A stretch of DNA of 64,000 bases, taken from an uncultured Acidimicrobiaceae bacterium. Its GTDB lineage: Bacteria; Actinomycetota; Acidimicrobiia; Acidimicrobiales; Ilumatobacteraceae. Positions 33,613 through 41,876 of the stretch are shown here, piece by piece; the first letter of the stretch is position 1, and every line of letters starts with the position of its first letter. Both the position numbers and the translations under genes were made by a program. The stretch is taken from assembly GCA_903919455.1 (NCBI GenBank), contig CAIXIJ010000018.1:33934-97933 (forward strand). Direction: 5' to 3'. The notes beneath the pieces are model-generated. The model worked only from the letters and a program-made list of their open reading frames with translations, searched no databases and was not told the origin of the DNA.

Positions 33613-35058
33613 ATGGTCGCAAAGGATCACGAGGCTCATCCGCTGGTGCCACTTCCCCGACACGTGGAATGGCACGACGGCATCTGCGCATTGCCATCCG
33701 ACGTGGCTGTGGTGGCCGACCAACCCGACGCTGCGGCGGTTGCCACGATGTTCGTGATGGACCTCGCCACGCAGTCCGGCATACGGCCGCACCTGGCCGC
33801 TGAGCCCAGAGGCATCGATGTCACGTTGCAGCTCCACGCCCACCGCGCCGATCTGGGAACCGAGGGCTATGAGTTGTTCGCCGCGGCGGATGGGCTGGGC
33901 TTGGTGGCAGCGACACCACATGGTTTGTGGAACGCCACGCGCACGGCGCTGCAACTCATCCACGTTGACGGCACCTTGCCGGCGGCGCACATCCTCGACA
34001 TGCCGCGCTTCGAATGGCGAGGCGCCATGCTCGATGTGGCCCGTCACCCCTTCACCGCCGGCGATGTCTGCCGTTTCGTCGACCTGATCGCTCGCCACAA
34101 ACTGAATCGGCTGCACCTCCACCTCACCGACGATCAGGGATGGCGGCTCGAGATTCCCGATTGGCCTGCGCTGTCGTTGGTGGGCGGCAGCACCGCCACC
34201 GGGGGCGATCCTGGCGGCTGGTTCACCCTGTCGGACTGGGCCCACATCGTGGCCTACGCGAGCGACCGCTTCGTGTCCATCGTGCCCGAGGTGGACATGC
34301 CGGGTCACACCAACGCCGCGCTCGCTTCGGTACCCAACCTGAACCCCGATGGCGTCGCTCCCCCGCTGTACACCGGCAAGGAGGTCGGTTTCAGTTCCTT
34401 ACGGCTCGACCTTCCCCTCACGCGCCGTTTCGTCAGCGACGTGGTGGCCACGCTGGCCGCGGTCACGCCGGGCGAGTACCTCCACATCGGCGGCGACGAG
34501 GCCCACTCCACCGATCCCGACGCGTACGTGGAGTTCATCACCTTCCTGCAAATGGAGGTGGAGCGCCACGGCAAGAGCATGGTGGGGTGGGAGGAAATCA
34601 CGGCCGCGCCATTGAATCGGCACAGCCTCGTACAGCATTGGCTCCGACCGGAGACCGCCGCCAAAGCGCCCCGAGCCTGCCGGATCATCATGTCGCCGGC
34701 ACGCCACACCTACCTCGACATGCAACACGCCGAGGGCGACCCCATCGGCCGCCGCTGGGCTGGCGCCATCGATCTGCCCACCATCCACGACTGGGACCCA
34801 GCTACGCAGATTCCCGATGTCGACGATCACCGCATCGCAGGCGTAGAGGCACCGCTGTGGACCGAGAAGGTGCGCACCTTCGAACAGGTGCAGACGTTGT
34901 GCTTTCCGCGCCTGCTGTGTCTCGCCGAGGTGGGCTGGACGCAACAAGCGCAGCGCTCATGGCCCTCGTTTGCGCCTCGACTTGCGGCGGCCACCGAGCG
35001 TCTGGCTGCCGACGGTGTTCCTGTCTACCGCTCTGCGTCGCTCGCCTCGGACGGCTGA
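33613..35058 (+). CDS. Beta-N-acetylhexosaminidase, GH20
   Basis: 481-residue glycosidase that removes terminal GlcNAc or GalNAc. An N-terminal GH20b-like domain (PLVPLPRHVEWHDGICALP) precedes the barrel: FEWRGAMLDVARHPF, NRLHLHLTDDQGWRLEIPDWP, VPEVDMPGHTNAALAS, and EYLHIGGDEAHSTDP with the catalytic Asp-Glu pair, then VGWEEI and the VEAPLWTE tail. No signal peptide, so probably cytoplasmic and active on recycled wall sugars. The start at 33613 is preferred because TACGCT lies six bases upstream; the ORF track begins 27 bases earlier. Its 3' end overlaps the signal peptidase gene by 34 bases, antisense. Confidence 0.9.
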   Translation: MVAKDHEAHPLVPLPRHVEWHDGICALPSDVAVVADQPDAAAVATMFVMDLATQSGIRPHLAAEPRGIDVTLQLHAHRADLGTEGYELFAAADGLGLVAATPHGLWNATRTALQLIHVDGTLPAAHILDMPRFEWRGAMLDVARHPFTAGDVCRFVDLIARHKLNRLHLHLTDDQGWRLEIPDWPALSLVGGSTATGGDPGGWFTLSDWAHIVAYASDRFVSIVPEVDMPGHTNAALASVPNLNPDGVAPPLYTGKEVGFSSLRLDLPLTRRFVSDVVATLAAVTPGEYLHIGGDEAHSTDPDAYVEFITFLQMEVERHGKSMVGWEEITAAPLNRHSLVQHWLRPETAAKAPRACRIIMSPARHTYLDMQHAEGDPIGRRWAGAIDLPTIHDWDPATQIPDVDDHRIAGVEAPLWTEKVRTFEQVQTLCFPRLLCLAEVGWTQQAQRSWPSFAPRLAAATERLAADGVPVYRSASLASDG

Positions 35059-35606
35059 TCATCCTCGAGGCTGGCCCGGTGTTCCTTCCATGCCGCGGGC
35101 AGTAGGAACAGCATCGACATCAATCCGAAGCTGAAGCCCACCACCAGCGGGCTGCTCGCGAGACCCACCAGTCGGCCGAAGTGCGGCAGCGTGAACCTCG
35201 GCGAACCCAGGATGTCGCGCTTCGCGATCTTGAACGGGTCCGGGTAGCGGCGGTTGTCGCCCTTGGTTTCGAACGTGCCATCGGGCCGAATGGCATGAAT
35301 GCGGTGAACCACCATCATGCCGGGTGCTGGCCCTCCCTTCGGGAGTTGAACCACGACGATGTCGCCGATCTTCGGGTGGTCGATCCGCTTCACGAGGAGG
35401 GCATCCCCGAGGTGATACACCGGTTCCATCGACGAGCCCTGCACGATGATGAAGCGGGTGTTGCCACCCAGGGCGGCCGGCCATGCAAACCACGCGGCAA
35501 GACCGACCAGCAACAACAGCAGCAGGTCCAGCAGGTTGCGACGCGCGCGCTGCGGAGTAGCAGCATCGCGGCCAACTCTGTGGAAGGTGATCGTCGAAGT
35601 GCTCAT
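35025..35606 (-). CDS. Signal peptidase I, SipW/ER type
   Basis: 193-residue membrane peptidase. After a basic tail (QRARRNLLDLLLLLLVGLAAWFAW) comes one membrane helix, then FIIVQGSSMEPVYHLGDALLVKR with catalytic Ser59, and MMVVHRIHAIRPDG where His101 stands in the place of the Lys of ordinary bacterial leader peptidases; FETKGDNRRYPDP is box E. A second hydrophobic segment is near the C-terminus (PLVVGFSFGLMSMLFLLPAAW). Ser-His and size match the SipW/ER clade. Its ATG overlaps the stop of the upstream exported protein (ATGA). The ORF-track start (36170) is a shadow. Confidence 0.9.
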   Translation of the reverse strand: MSTSTITFHRVGRDAATPQRARRNLLDLLLLLLVGLAAWFAWPAALGGNTRFIIVQGSSMEPVYHLGDALLVKRIDHPKIGDIVVVQLPKGGPAPGMMVVHRIHAIRPDGTFETKGDNRRYPDPFKIAKRDILGSPRFTLPHFGRLVGLASSPLVVGFSFGLMSMLFLLPAAWKEHRASLEDDQPSEASDAER

Positions 35607-36355
35607 GGAAATGGGGTCGTGACGTAGATGCGGCTGAAGCGAAGCGTGGCGCTCGTGTTGGTGTACAGCCCGGCGCGAGTGCCGAGGGCCAACGAGGTCA
35701 CCTGCGCTGCTGTGAGGACGGCCGTAGCCGCCACCACGCCATCCACTCTCAGGGTGATGGCCGTGCCTTGGCGAGTGAGGCGCAGCACGGTGCTGGCGCC
35801 AATGGTGGCCGTGGCCGTGGCGAGCGTGGTGACGCTGTTGACATTGATGAAGCGGAGTTGCACTTGATTGAGGGCCGAGACCACACCCGCCACGTAGATG
35901 CGGGTCGTTCCGGTGTGCGACACCGCGACGCCACCCACACGGCCGGCCACGTTCGCGTTGAGCAAGGTGACCTCGGCCGACATGTCGGTACTCCTGACCG
36001 GGAACGAAGCATTTGCGTTGGCAACGCTGGTCGAGCCGGCCTGGCCGGTGGTGATCGACCACGTGCCGGTGTGTGAGGTCCAGGTTCCTGTGCCGCAGTT
36101 GGCCGGCAGTTGTACCGGTCGACTCGCCATCGCGGCACCGGTGGCCGCGGCCAGCGAGAAGTCGTCGCACGCCAGTCGGGTGCCCGCGAGCGCAGCGACC
36201 GCTTGGTCCTGCGCCCGCAGCGCCTGAGAACTCAACGCCCCAAGGGTTGCGGCACTCGACCCGTGGAGCGCGGCCACAAGCACCGTCGACACTGCGACGA
36301 CGACCGCGGCACGCACTCCACGCGCCAAGTTCCGTACCCCGAGGCGTCGCATCAT
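35603..36355 (-). CDS. Exported protein with LamG-like body, probable SipW-type substrate
   Basis: 250 residues. The start LARGVRAAVVVAVSTVLVAALHGSSAATLGALSSQALRAQD is a signal segment with the motif SAATLGALSS, very close to SAATLGGLTS of the neighbouring protein. The rest is beta-rich: GTWTSHTGTWSITTGQAGS, MSAEVTLLNANVAGRVGGVAV, LRLTRQGTAITLRVDGVVAATAVL and AGLYTNTSATLRFSRIYV, which is the pattern of concanavalin/LamG-like jelly rolls that bind sugars. Two Cys could form one disulfide. TGATG overlap couples it to the gene before, ATGA to the peptidase after. Function: surface or matrix protein, by inference. Confidence 0.72.
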   Translation of the reverse strand: MMRRLGVRNLARGVRAAVVVAVSTVLVAALHGSSAATLGALSSQALRAQDQAVAALAGTRLACDDFSLAAATGAAMASRPVQLPANCGTGTWTSHTGTWSITTGQAGSTSVANANASFPVRSTDMSAEVTLLNANVAGRVGGVAVSHTGTTRIYVAGVVSALNQVQLRFINVNSVTTLATATATIGASTVLRLTRQGTAITLRVDGVVAATAVLTAAQVTSLALGTRAGLYTNTSATLRFSRIYVTTPFP

Positions 36356-36759
36356 CAGCCCGAGATGATCAACGAGCTGCCGCTCACCGAGCCGGCGTCG
36401 ACGGCTGCCGACAGCGTCAGCGAGAACGTGTTCGTGCCGCTCACCGTGATGGCTGCCGACGTTGCCGAGCCCAGCAGTGTGGTGCCATTGCGCAGCGAGA
36501 CTGCAGCGGCCTTACCACTGCAGTTGGAGTTGACCCCTCCGAAGTTCACTGCGGTCACCTGATACTTCTGGGCCGTAGCCGAGTAGCTCGTCGTGTAGCT
36601 CACCGCAATGCCGTCGGTGTCGCATGACGCAACGGTCGCGTCATCGGAACCAACCGCACCGCTGGTGAGGCCGCCGAGCGTGGCAGCCGAGGCACCGGCC
36701 ATGCCGGCTACCGAGACGCTGGCCAGAACGGCGAGTGCAATTTTGCGAGGAATGTGCAT
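36355..36759 (-). CDS. Small exported ATLG-type protein, probable SipW-type substrate
   Basis: 134 residues. HIPRKIALAVLASVSVAGMAGASAATLGGLTSGAVGSDDATVASCD is a SipW-cognate-like signal with basic start, hydrophobic core and cleavage likely at ASA-ATL. The mature part is a small beta protein: GIAVSYTTSYSATAQKYQVTAVNFGGVNSNCSGKAAAVSL and AAITVSGTNTFSLTLSAAVDAGSV, with two Cys. It resembles small TasA-like or pilin-like surface proteins of Actinobacteria. AAGGGA eight bases before the ATG is a good ribosome site; the leader also holds CCACC-N5-GGTGG. First gene of the three-gene export operon, and its final TGA overlaps the next ATG by one base. Confidence 0.72.
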   Translation of the reverse strand: MHIPRKIALAVLASVSVAGMAGASAATLGGLTSGAVGSDDATVASCDTDGIAVSYTTSYSATAQKYQVTAVNFGGVNSNCSGKAAAVSLRNGTTLLGSATSAAITVSGTNTFSLTLSAAVDAGSVSGSSLIISG

Positions 36760-36840
36760 TGGAGTGTCCCTTCATGTTCATCACCACCGATTTGGTGGCA
36801 GGTACATGATCGGCGGGTTCACTCAGTTCTTGAGCATAAG

Positions 36841-36870
36841 TTGATCTTCAGATCAAGATTTTCTTGATCT
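36841..36870. promoter_or_regulatory. Overlapping palindromes in the clpB/export-operon divergent region
   Basis: AT-rich island in a GC-rich genome. Two overlapping perfect inverted repeats: TTGATC-TTCA-GATCAA (36841-36856) and AGATCAAGA-TTT-TCTTGATCT (36850-36870). TTGATCTTC therefore occurs twice directly and once inverted. They lie between the export operon (start 36759) and clpB (start 36926), about 45 bases upstream of the clpB -35, so they are a candidate operator for either. They do not match the HspR HAIR box. Confidence 0.6.
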
Positions 36871-36890
36871 TCCAAATGTTGATACGACCC

Positions 36891-36919
36891 TTAGCAGGTT
36901 TTGTGAAGTCAGGTAGTCT
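36891..36919 (+). promoter_or_regulatory. Predicted clpB promoter (leaderless)
   Basis: TTAGCA (36891-36896), 17-base spacer, TAGTCT (36914-36919), then six bases to the clpB ATG. The distance puts the transcript start at or next to the first codon, predicting a leaderless mRNA. Confidence 0.5.
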
Positions 36920-36925
36920 CATCCC

Positions 36926-39418
36926 ATGGCGCTCGACCCCAAGAAGTGGACCCTGAAGACCAACGAGGCCTTCGCGGCCGCCATCGACCAGGCGAAATCC
37001 CTCAGCAACCCCGAGCTCACACCCGACCACCTGATGGCTGCGCTGATGCGCCAGGACGACACCATCGTCCCGGCAGTGCTCGCCAAGCTGGGCCTCGCCC
37101 CATTGATGGTGCGCAACAAGGCCGACGAAGCCGTCGCCAAGCTGCCGAAGGCATTCGGTGGCAGCGAACCGCGAATGAACCGCGAGCTCGACAACGTCGC
37201 CCAGAACGCTCAGCAGTATCAGAAGGACTTGAAGGACGACTTTCTATCGGTCGAGCACCTGCTGCTGGCGATGAACCAGCGGCTCGGCGTGGGCAGCGAG
37301 GAACTGCTCCAGGCGCTGAAGGAGGTGCGCGGTAGCCACCGCGTCACAAGCCAGAACCCCGAGGAACACTTCGCGGCGTTGGCGAAGTACGGCCAAGACC
37401 TCACCCAACGCGCCCGCGACGGCAAGATCGACCCCGTCATCGGGCGAGACGACGAGATTCGCCGCGTCATCCAAGTGCTCAGCCGTCGAACGAAGAACAA
37501 CCCCGTCCTCATCGGCGAGCCCGGCGTGGGCAAGACGGCCATCGTGGAGGGTTTGGCCCGACGCATCGCCGACGGCGATGTTCCCGAGGGCTTGAAGGAC
37601 AAGCGCCTCATCTCGCTCGACATCGGCAGCATGCTCGCCGGGGCGAAGTACCGCGGCGAGTTCGAGGAGCGCCTGAAGGCGGTCCTCAAGGAGATCACCG
37701 ACGCCGCAGGAGAGGTCATCACCTTCGTCGACGAGATCCACACCATCGTCGGCGCCGGCGGGGCCGAGGGTGCGATGGACGCCGGCAACATGATCAAGCC
37801 GATGCTCGCCCGCGGCGAGCTGCGCATGGTGGGAGCCACCACGCTCGACGAGTACCGGAAGTACGTCGAGAAAGACCCTGCGCTCGAGCGTCGGTTCCAA
37901 CAGGTCTACGTGGGCGAGCCGTCGGTGGACGACACCATCGGCATCCTGCGCGGCCTGAAGGAACGCTACGAAGTGCACCATGGCGTGCGCATCCAAGACA
38001 CGGCGCTGGTGGCCGCCGCTGTGCTGAGCAACCGCTATCTCACCAACCGCTTTCTGCCCGACAAGGCCATCGACCTCGTCGACGAGGCTGCCAGCAAGCT
38101 GCGCATCGAGATCGACAGCCTGCCCACCGAGATCGATGTGGTGCAGCGACGCATCTTCCAGCTCGAAATCGAGCAGGTTGCACTGGAGAAGGAAACCGAC
38201 GCCGCCTCGCACGAGCGGCTCGATGCATTGGTGGAGGAACTGGCCTTGCTGAACGTGCAGGTCCACACCATGAAGGCGCACTGGGAGAACGAGAAGCAGG
38301 CCATCGACGCCATCCGCTCGCTCAAGGAAGAACTCGAGCAGTTGCGCACCCAGGTGGAGCGCGAAACCGACCTGGCCATCGCTGCCGAGATCCGTTACGG
38401 CCGCATTCCAGAACTCGAGCGTCGCATCTCCGAAGCCACCGAACACCTCGACCATCTGCAGGCTGGAAACCGGATGCTGAAAGAAGAAGTCGACAGCGAC
38501 GACATCGCGGAAGTTGTCGCAAAGTGGACCGGGGTGCCCGTCAGTCGCCTGATCGAGAGCGAGATGTCGAAGCTCGTCCACCTCGAGCCCATGCTGCATC
38601 AACGTGTCATCGGCCAGGACGACGCTGTCACAGCCGTGGCCAACGCCATCCGACGATCGCGCGCCGGCCTCTCTGATCCGAATCGTCCGATCGGCTCGTT
38701 CATGTTCCTAGGGCCCACCGGCGTCGGCAAGACCGAACTCGCTCGGGCGGTGGCCGAGTACCTCTTCGACGATGAGAAGTCGATGGTTCGCATCGACATG
38801 GGCGAGTACATGGAGAAGTTCTCCGTTACCCGTCTCATCGGTGCGCCCCCGGGCTACGTGGGTTACGACGAGGGCGGTCAGCTCACCGAGGCTGTCCGTC
38901 GGCGCCCGTACAGCGTGGTGCTGCTCGACGAGATCGAGAAGGCCCACCCCGACGTCTACAACGTGCTGCTGCAGGTGCTCGACGACGGCCGCCTCACCGA
39001 TGGCCAGGGCCGCACCGTCGACTTCACGAACGTGGTGCTCATCATGACCAGCAATCTCGTCGGCGACCCTCTGTCGTTCTTCAAACCCGAGTTCATCAAC
39101 CGGGTCGACGACATCATCCGCTTCCGCAGCCTCACCGAGGCCGACCTCGAGCGCATTGTCACCATCCAGTTGGCGCATCTACGCGGCCGTATGGCAGACC
39201 GCCGCATCACGATGGACGTCACCGAACCCGCGATGGCGCACCTGGCACGCGAGGGCTACGACCCCGCCTACGGAGCGCGACCTCTGAAGCGTGTCATTCA
39301 GCGTGAGATCGCCGACCCAGCCGCATTGATGATTCTGGAGGGCAAGGTGGGCGACGGCGACACCGTCACTGTCGACGCCGCGGAGGGCCGTCTTCGTCTT
39401 GTCGTGAGCCGGGCCTGA
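36926..39418 (+). CDS. clpB: ClpB disaggregase
   Basis: 830-residue AAA+ chaperone that, with DnaK, pulls proteins out of aggregates. The N-terminal domain ([16 protein letters not shown] ... SVEHLLLAM) is present; NBD1 has [17 protein letters not shown] and [16 protein letters not shown]; the middle coiled-coil domain runs from about 400 to 520 ([15 protein letters not shown] ... [14 protein letters not shown]); NBD2 has [21 protein letters not shown] and [15 protein letters not shown]. After IMTSNL the loop before [11 protein letters not shown] is only seven residues, several shorter than in Mycobacterium and about twenty shorter than in Escherichia coli. Lone gene with its own promoter. 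Confidence 0.96.
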   Translation: MALDPKKWTLKTNEAFAAAIDQAKSLSNPELTPDHLMAALMRQDDTIVPAVLAKLGLAPLMVRNKADEAVAKLPKAFGGSEPRMNRELDNVAQNAQQYQKDLKDDFLSVEHLLLAMNQRLGVGSEELLQALKEVRGSHRVTSQNPEEHFAALAKYGQDLTQRARDGKIDPVIGRDDEIRRVIQVLSRRTKNNPVLIGEPGVGKTAIVEGLARRIADGDVPEGLKDKRLISLDIGSMLAGAKYRGEFEERLKAVLKEITDAAGEVITFVDEIHTIVGAGGAEGAMDAGNMIKPMLARGELRMVGATTLDEYRKYVEKDPALERRFQQVYVGEPSVDDTIGILRGLKERYEVHHGVRIQDTALVAAAVLSNRYLTNRFLPDKAIDLVDEAASKLRIEIDSLPTEIDVVQRRIFQLEIEQVALEKETDAASHERLDALVEELALLNVQVHTMKAHWENEKQAIDAIRSLKEELEQLRTQVERETDLAIAAEIRYGRIPELERRISEATEHLDHLQAGNRMLKEEVDSDDIAEVVAKWTGVPVSRLIESEMSKLVHLEPMLHQRVIGQDDAVTAVANAIRRSRAGLSDPNRPIGSFMFLGPTGVGKTELARAVAEYLFDDEKSMVRIDMGEYMEKFSVTRLIGAPPGYVGYDEGGQLTEAVRRRPYSVVLLDEIEKAHPDVYNVLLQVLDDGRLTDGQGRTVDFTNVVLIMTSNLVGDPLSFFKPEFINRVDDIIRFRSLTEADLERIVTIQLAHLRGRMADRRITMDVTEPAMAHLAREGYDPAYGARPLKRVIQREIADPAALMILEGKVGDGDTVTVDAAEGRLRLVVSRA

Positions 39419-39477
39419 CACTATTTCAGATTTTCCAATGACAACCTCGGATACTTGGGCCATAATCAAGATCCGGT

Positions 39478-40257
39478 ATGGCAATGGACCTGGCGATCGT
39501 CGAGGGTCGCCCCCTTCGGGGGTGGCACGGCAGAGTGCACCTCGCCCGCGCCCGCATGGGCCACTCGCACCTCACCGATCAGTCGGCCTTGCGTCTGGCG
39601 CACCCCCTGCGCCAGGCGCTCGCTGATCATTGGCGGATGCAGGGCGAACTCGAACACTCATCGGTCGTCGCCTACCAAGACCTGGCTCGGCGTCTGGCAC
39701 TACTCGAAGCGCCTGACGAACTGGTCCGCAGATCCTGGGTTGCGTCGCAGCACCAGACCACGCATGTCATGCGCTGTTTTGAACTCGCCGGCCGATACCT
39801 CGGACAGAGCATGCACCCCGGACGCTTGCGTCGCCCACTGCGCCTCCCACGGTCGCGTTCGGTCGAACTGCAGTCACTGGCCGCCGAAACACTGCTGGAC
39901 GGCGTGCTGCTGGAGAGCTACGCCGGGCGCATGGCACGCGCCCGCGCCGAGCGAGCATTCGACGCTCGCGCGCAGGAGGTACTCCAGATGATCGCCGCCA
40001 ACCAGGCGTCCAACACACTGCTTGGCCGCGAGGTGCTGGACTGGTGCCTCGATGTAGGCGGCCGACCGGTGCGGAGCGCCGTGCATGTCACCGCTGCCCG
40101 CCTACCGATCATCGGCCCGGCCATTGGAGTACCCGACGGCGTGGATCACCAAGTGCTCGCGGATCACGGCCTGTTCGACGCAGATCCGGAGCACACGGTG
40201 TTCCGTGAATTGTCGAGCGCTACCCGCCAGGTCTACCTGGCGCGCACTCAGCTGTAG
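39478..40257 (+). CDS. Ferritin-like helical protein with altered metal site
   Basis: 259 residues, no signal peptide. The region ELEHSSVVAYQDLARRLALLEAPDELVRRSWVASQHQTTHVMRCFELAG matches the bacterial ferritin-like pattern E-x-x-H-[AS]-S-[IV]-x-[AS]-F ... D-E-[IVT]-x-H-[AS]-x-x-C-F. The first E-x-x-H pair is kept, but the second pair reads Q-T-T-H, so one carboxylate is replaced. A second helical pair follows (LAAETLLDGVLLESYAG ... AQEVLQMIAANQASNTLLGREVLDW), with Glu and further candidates. ATG at 39478 or 39484. It follows clpB by 60 bases and converges on the monooxygenase with a ten-base overlap. Function unknown. Confidence 0.6.
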   Translation: MAMDLAIVEGRPLRGWHGRVHLARARMGHSHLTDQSALRLAHPLRQALADHWRMQGELEHSSVVAYQDLARRLALLEAPDELVRRSWVASQHQTTHVMRCFELAGRYLGQSMHPGRLRRPLRLPRSRSVELQSLAAETLLDGVLLESYAGRMARARAERAFDARAQEVLQMIAANQASNTLLGREVLDWCLDVGGRPVRSAVHVTAARLPIIGPAIGVPDGVDHQVLADHGLFDADPEHTVFRELSSATRQVYLARTQL

Positions 40258-41753
40258 CGCAAGCAGCCGTCTTCCAGGCTGGCGTTCGGCAACGCTTCCT
40301 TCTCGAACCAGTAGTCCTGGGTGTGCTGCCACTCCGGCTTGTCACCCTTCTGCGGGAGCAGGTGCATGCTGCGCATGAGGTAGCCGGGGTTGAAGTTGTC
40401 GGGGTCCATCCACGGCCCGATCTGCATGTCGGCATCCTCGGCTGCACGCACCTCCGGCACCACTCGCTGATAGCCGTGCTCGCCCATGTAGCCGAGCAGG
40501 CGACATACGAAATCGCTGATGAGGTCGGCGCGCAGGGTCCAGCTGGCACGGAAGTACCCGAACACCCACAGCATGTTGGGCACGCCGGTGAACATCATCC
40601 CGCGATACGTAACCGTGTCGGGCCAGTGCACGGCCTTGCCATCCACTTCGAACGGGATGTCGCCGAGGACGCTGAGGTTGAAGCCGGTTGCGGTGACGAT
40701 GATGTCGGCGTCGATCTGCACGCCACCCTTGGTGAGTACGCCGGTCTCGTTGAAGGTCGCGATCTCGTCGGTCACCATCGAGGCCTTGCCGGCGCGGATG
40801 CCGGCAAAGAGGTCGCCATCGGGCACGAACGCGAGGCGCTGCTGCCACGGGCGATACCGCGGGGTGAAGTGCTTCATGTCGTAGCCCTCGGGCAACTTCT
40901 CCTGCACGATGCGCAGCAGTTCATCGCGCACCAGATCGGGGGAGTCGAACGACAACTGGGTGATGGCTTGGGCGTCGGCCAGCTTCTTTCGCCGAACGAT
41001 CTCGTGGATCCAGGTCTCGTCGATGTCCAGGGAGCGCAGCATGTCGGCCGTTTCATCGACGTTCTCGCCAGTCCAGAAGTAGGTGGGCGAGCGCTGCAGC
41101 ACGGTGGTGTGCGCAGTGTCGCCGGCGATGGCGGGCACCAGCGTGGCGGTGGTGGCACCGGATCCGATGACCAACACCTTCTTGTCCTTGTACTCCAGGT
41201 CCTCAGGCCACGTCTGCGGGTGCACGATGGTGCCCTTGTAGGTGTCCATGCCCGGCCACTCGGGCGTGTAGCCCTCTTCGAACTTGTAGTAGCCCTGGCA
41301 CATCCAGAGGAAGTTGCACGTCACGGTCTTCACCTGGTCGGTGGCGAGGTCGCGCACATGCAGCGTCCACAGGTTCGTTCCGCTGTCGAAGCCGGCGTGT
41401 TCGATCTTGTGGCCGTAGCGGATGTGCTGTCCGAGATCGTTCTCCTCGATCACCTCGCCCATGTACTTCAGAATCTCGTCGGCGGTGGCGATGGGTGCGC
41501 CCGTCCAGGGCTTGAAGCGGTACCCGAAGGTGTACAGGTCGCTGTCGCTACGAATGCCGGGGTACTTGTGCCAGTGCCAGGTGCCACCGAAACTCTCGAA
41601 CTTGTCGAAGGCCACGAAGGTCTTCCCCGGGCACTGCGTTGCGAGGTGATAGAGGCCACCCACGCCACTAATTCCGGCGCCGACGACCACGACGTCGAAA
41701 TGTTCGGTGGCCTCGCTACCAGCGATGCCCGAGAGTGTTGCGGTCTGACTCAT
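40248..41753 (-). CDS. FAD/NADPH flavin monooxygenase, Baeyer-Villiger-like
   Basis: 501-residue class B flavoprotein monooxygenase. FDVVVVGAGISGVGGLYHL is the FAD Rossmann motif and VLVIGSGATTATLVPAIA the NADPH motif. Between them YKGTIVHPQTWPED fits the Baeyer-Villiger fingerprint F-x-G-x3-H-x3-[WF]-[PD], with Tyr for Phe. IIVTATGFNLSVLGDIPF is the C-terminal ATG motif. Oxidation of ketones to esters, or of hydrophobic sulfides or alkanes, is expected. The start at 41753 (MSQTATLSG) has AGGAG upstream; the longer ORF is not needed. Monocistronic. Confidence 0.87.
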   Translation of the reverse strand: MSQTATLSGIAGSEATEHFDVVVVGAGISGVGGLYHLATQCPGKTFVAFDKFESFGGTWHWHKYPGIRSDSDLYTFGYRFKPWTGAPIATADEILKYMGEVIEENDLGQHIRYGHKIEHAGFDSGTNLWTLHVRDLATDQVKTVTCNFLWMCQGYYKFEEGYTPEWPGMDTYKGTIVHPQTWPEDLEYKDKKVLVIGSGATTATLVPAIAGDTAHTTVLQRSPTYFWTGENVDETADMLRSLDIDETWIHEIVRRKKLADAQAITQLSFDSPDLVRDELLRIVQEKLPEGYDMKHFTPRYRPWQQRLAFVPDGDLFAGIRAGKASMVTDEIATFNETGVLTKGGVQIDADIIVTATGFNLSVLGDIPFEVDGKAVHWPDTVTYRGMMFTGVPNMLWVFGYFRASWTLRADLISDFVCRLLGYMGEHGYQRVVPEVRAAEDADMQIGPWMDPDNFNPGYLMRSMHLLPQKGDKPEWQHTQDYWFEKEALPNASLEDGCLRYS

Positions 41754-41876
41754 GACGGCTCCTGATCCCATGGGTTCGATGTCGAGCATCGCACGGTGGC
41801 CTCCACCGCTCCTAGGCGAACGTACCGATGACGTACCGCGTCGAACTAGGTACGAAAGACCCAACGCTCCACCAGA

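Noticed and set aside
36355-36759. Type IV prepilin gene to go with pilB/pilC
   Set aside because: The N-terminus lacks a prepilin G-FTLIE cleavage motif and is coupled to a SipW-type peptidase instead.
36810-36925. HspR HAIR operator for clpB
   Set aside because: CTTGAG and ACTCA occur near 36821-36835 but not in the CTTGAGT-N7-ACTCAAG arrangement.
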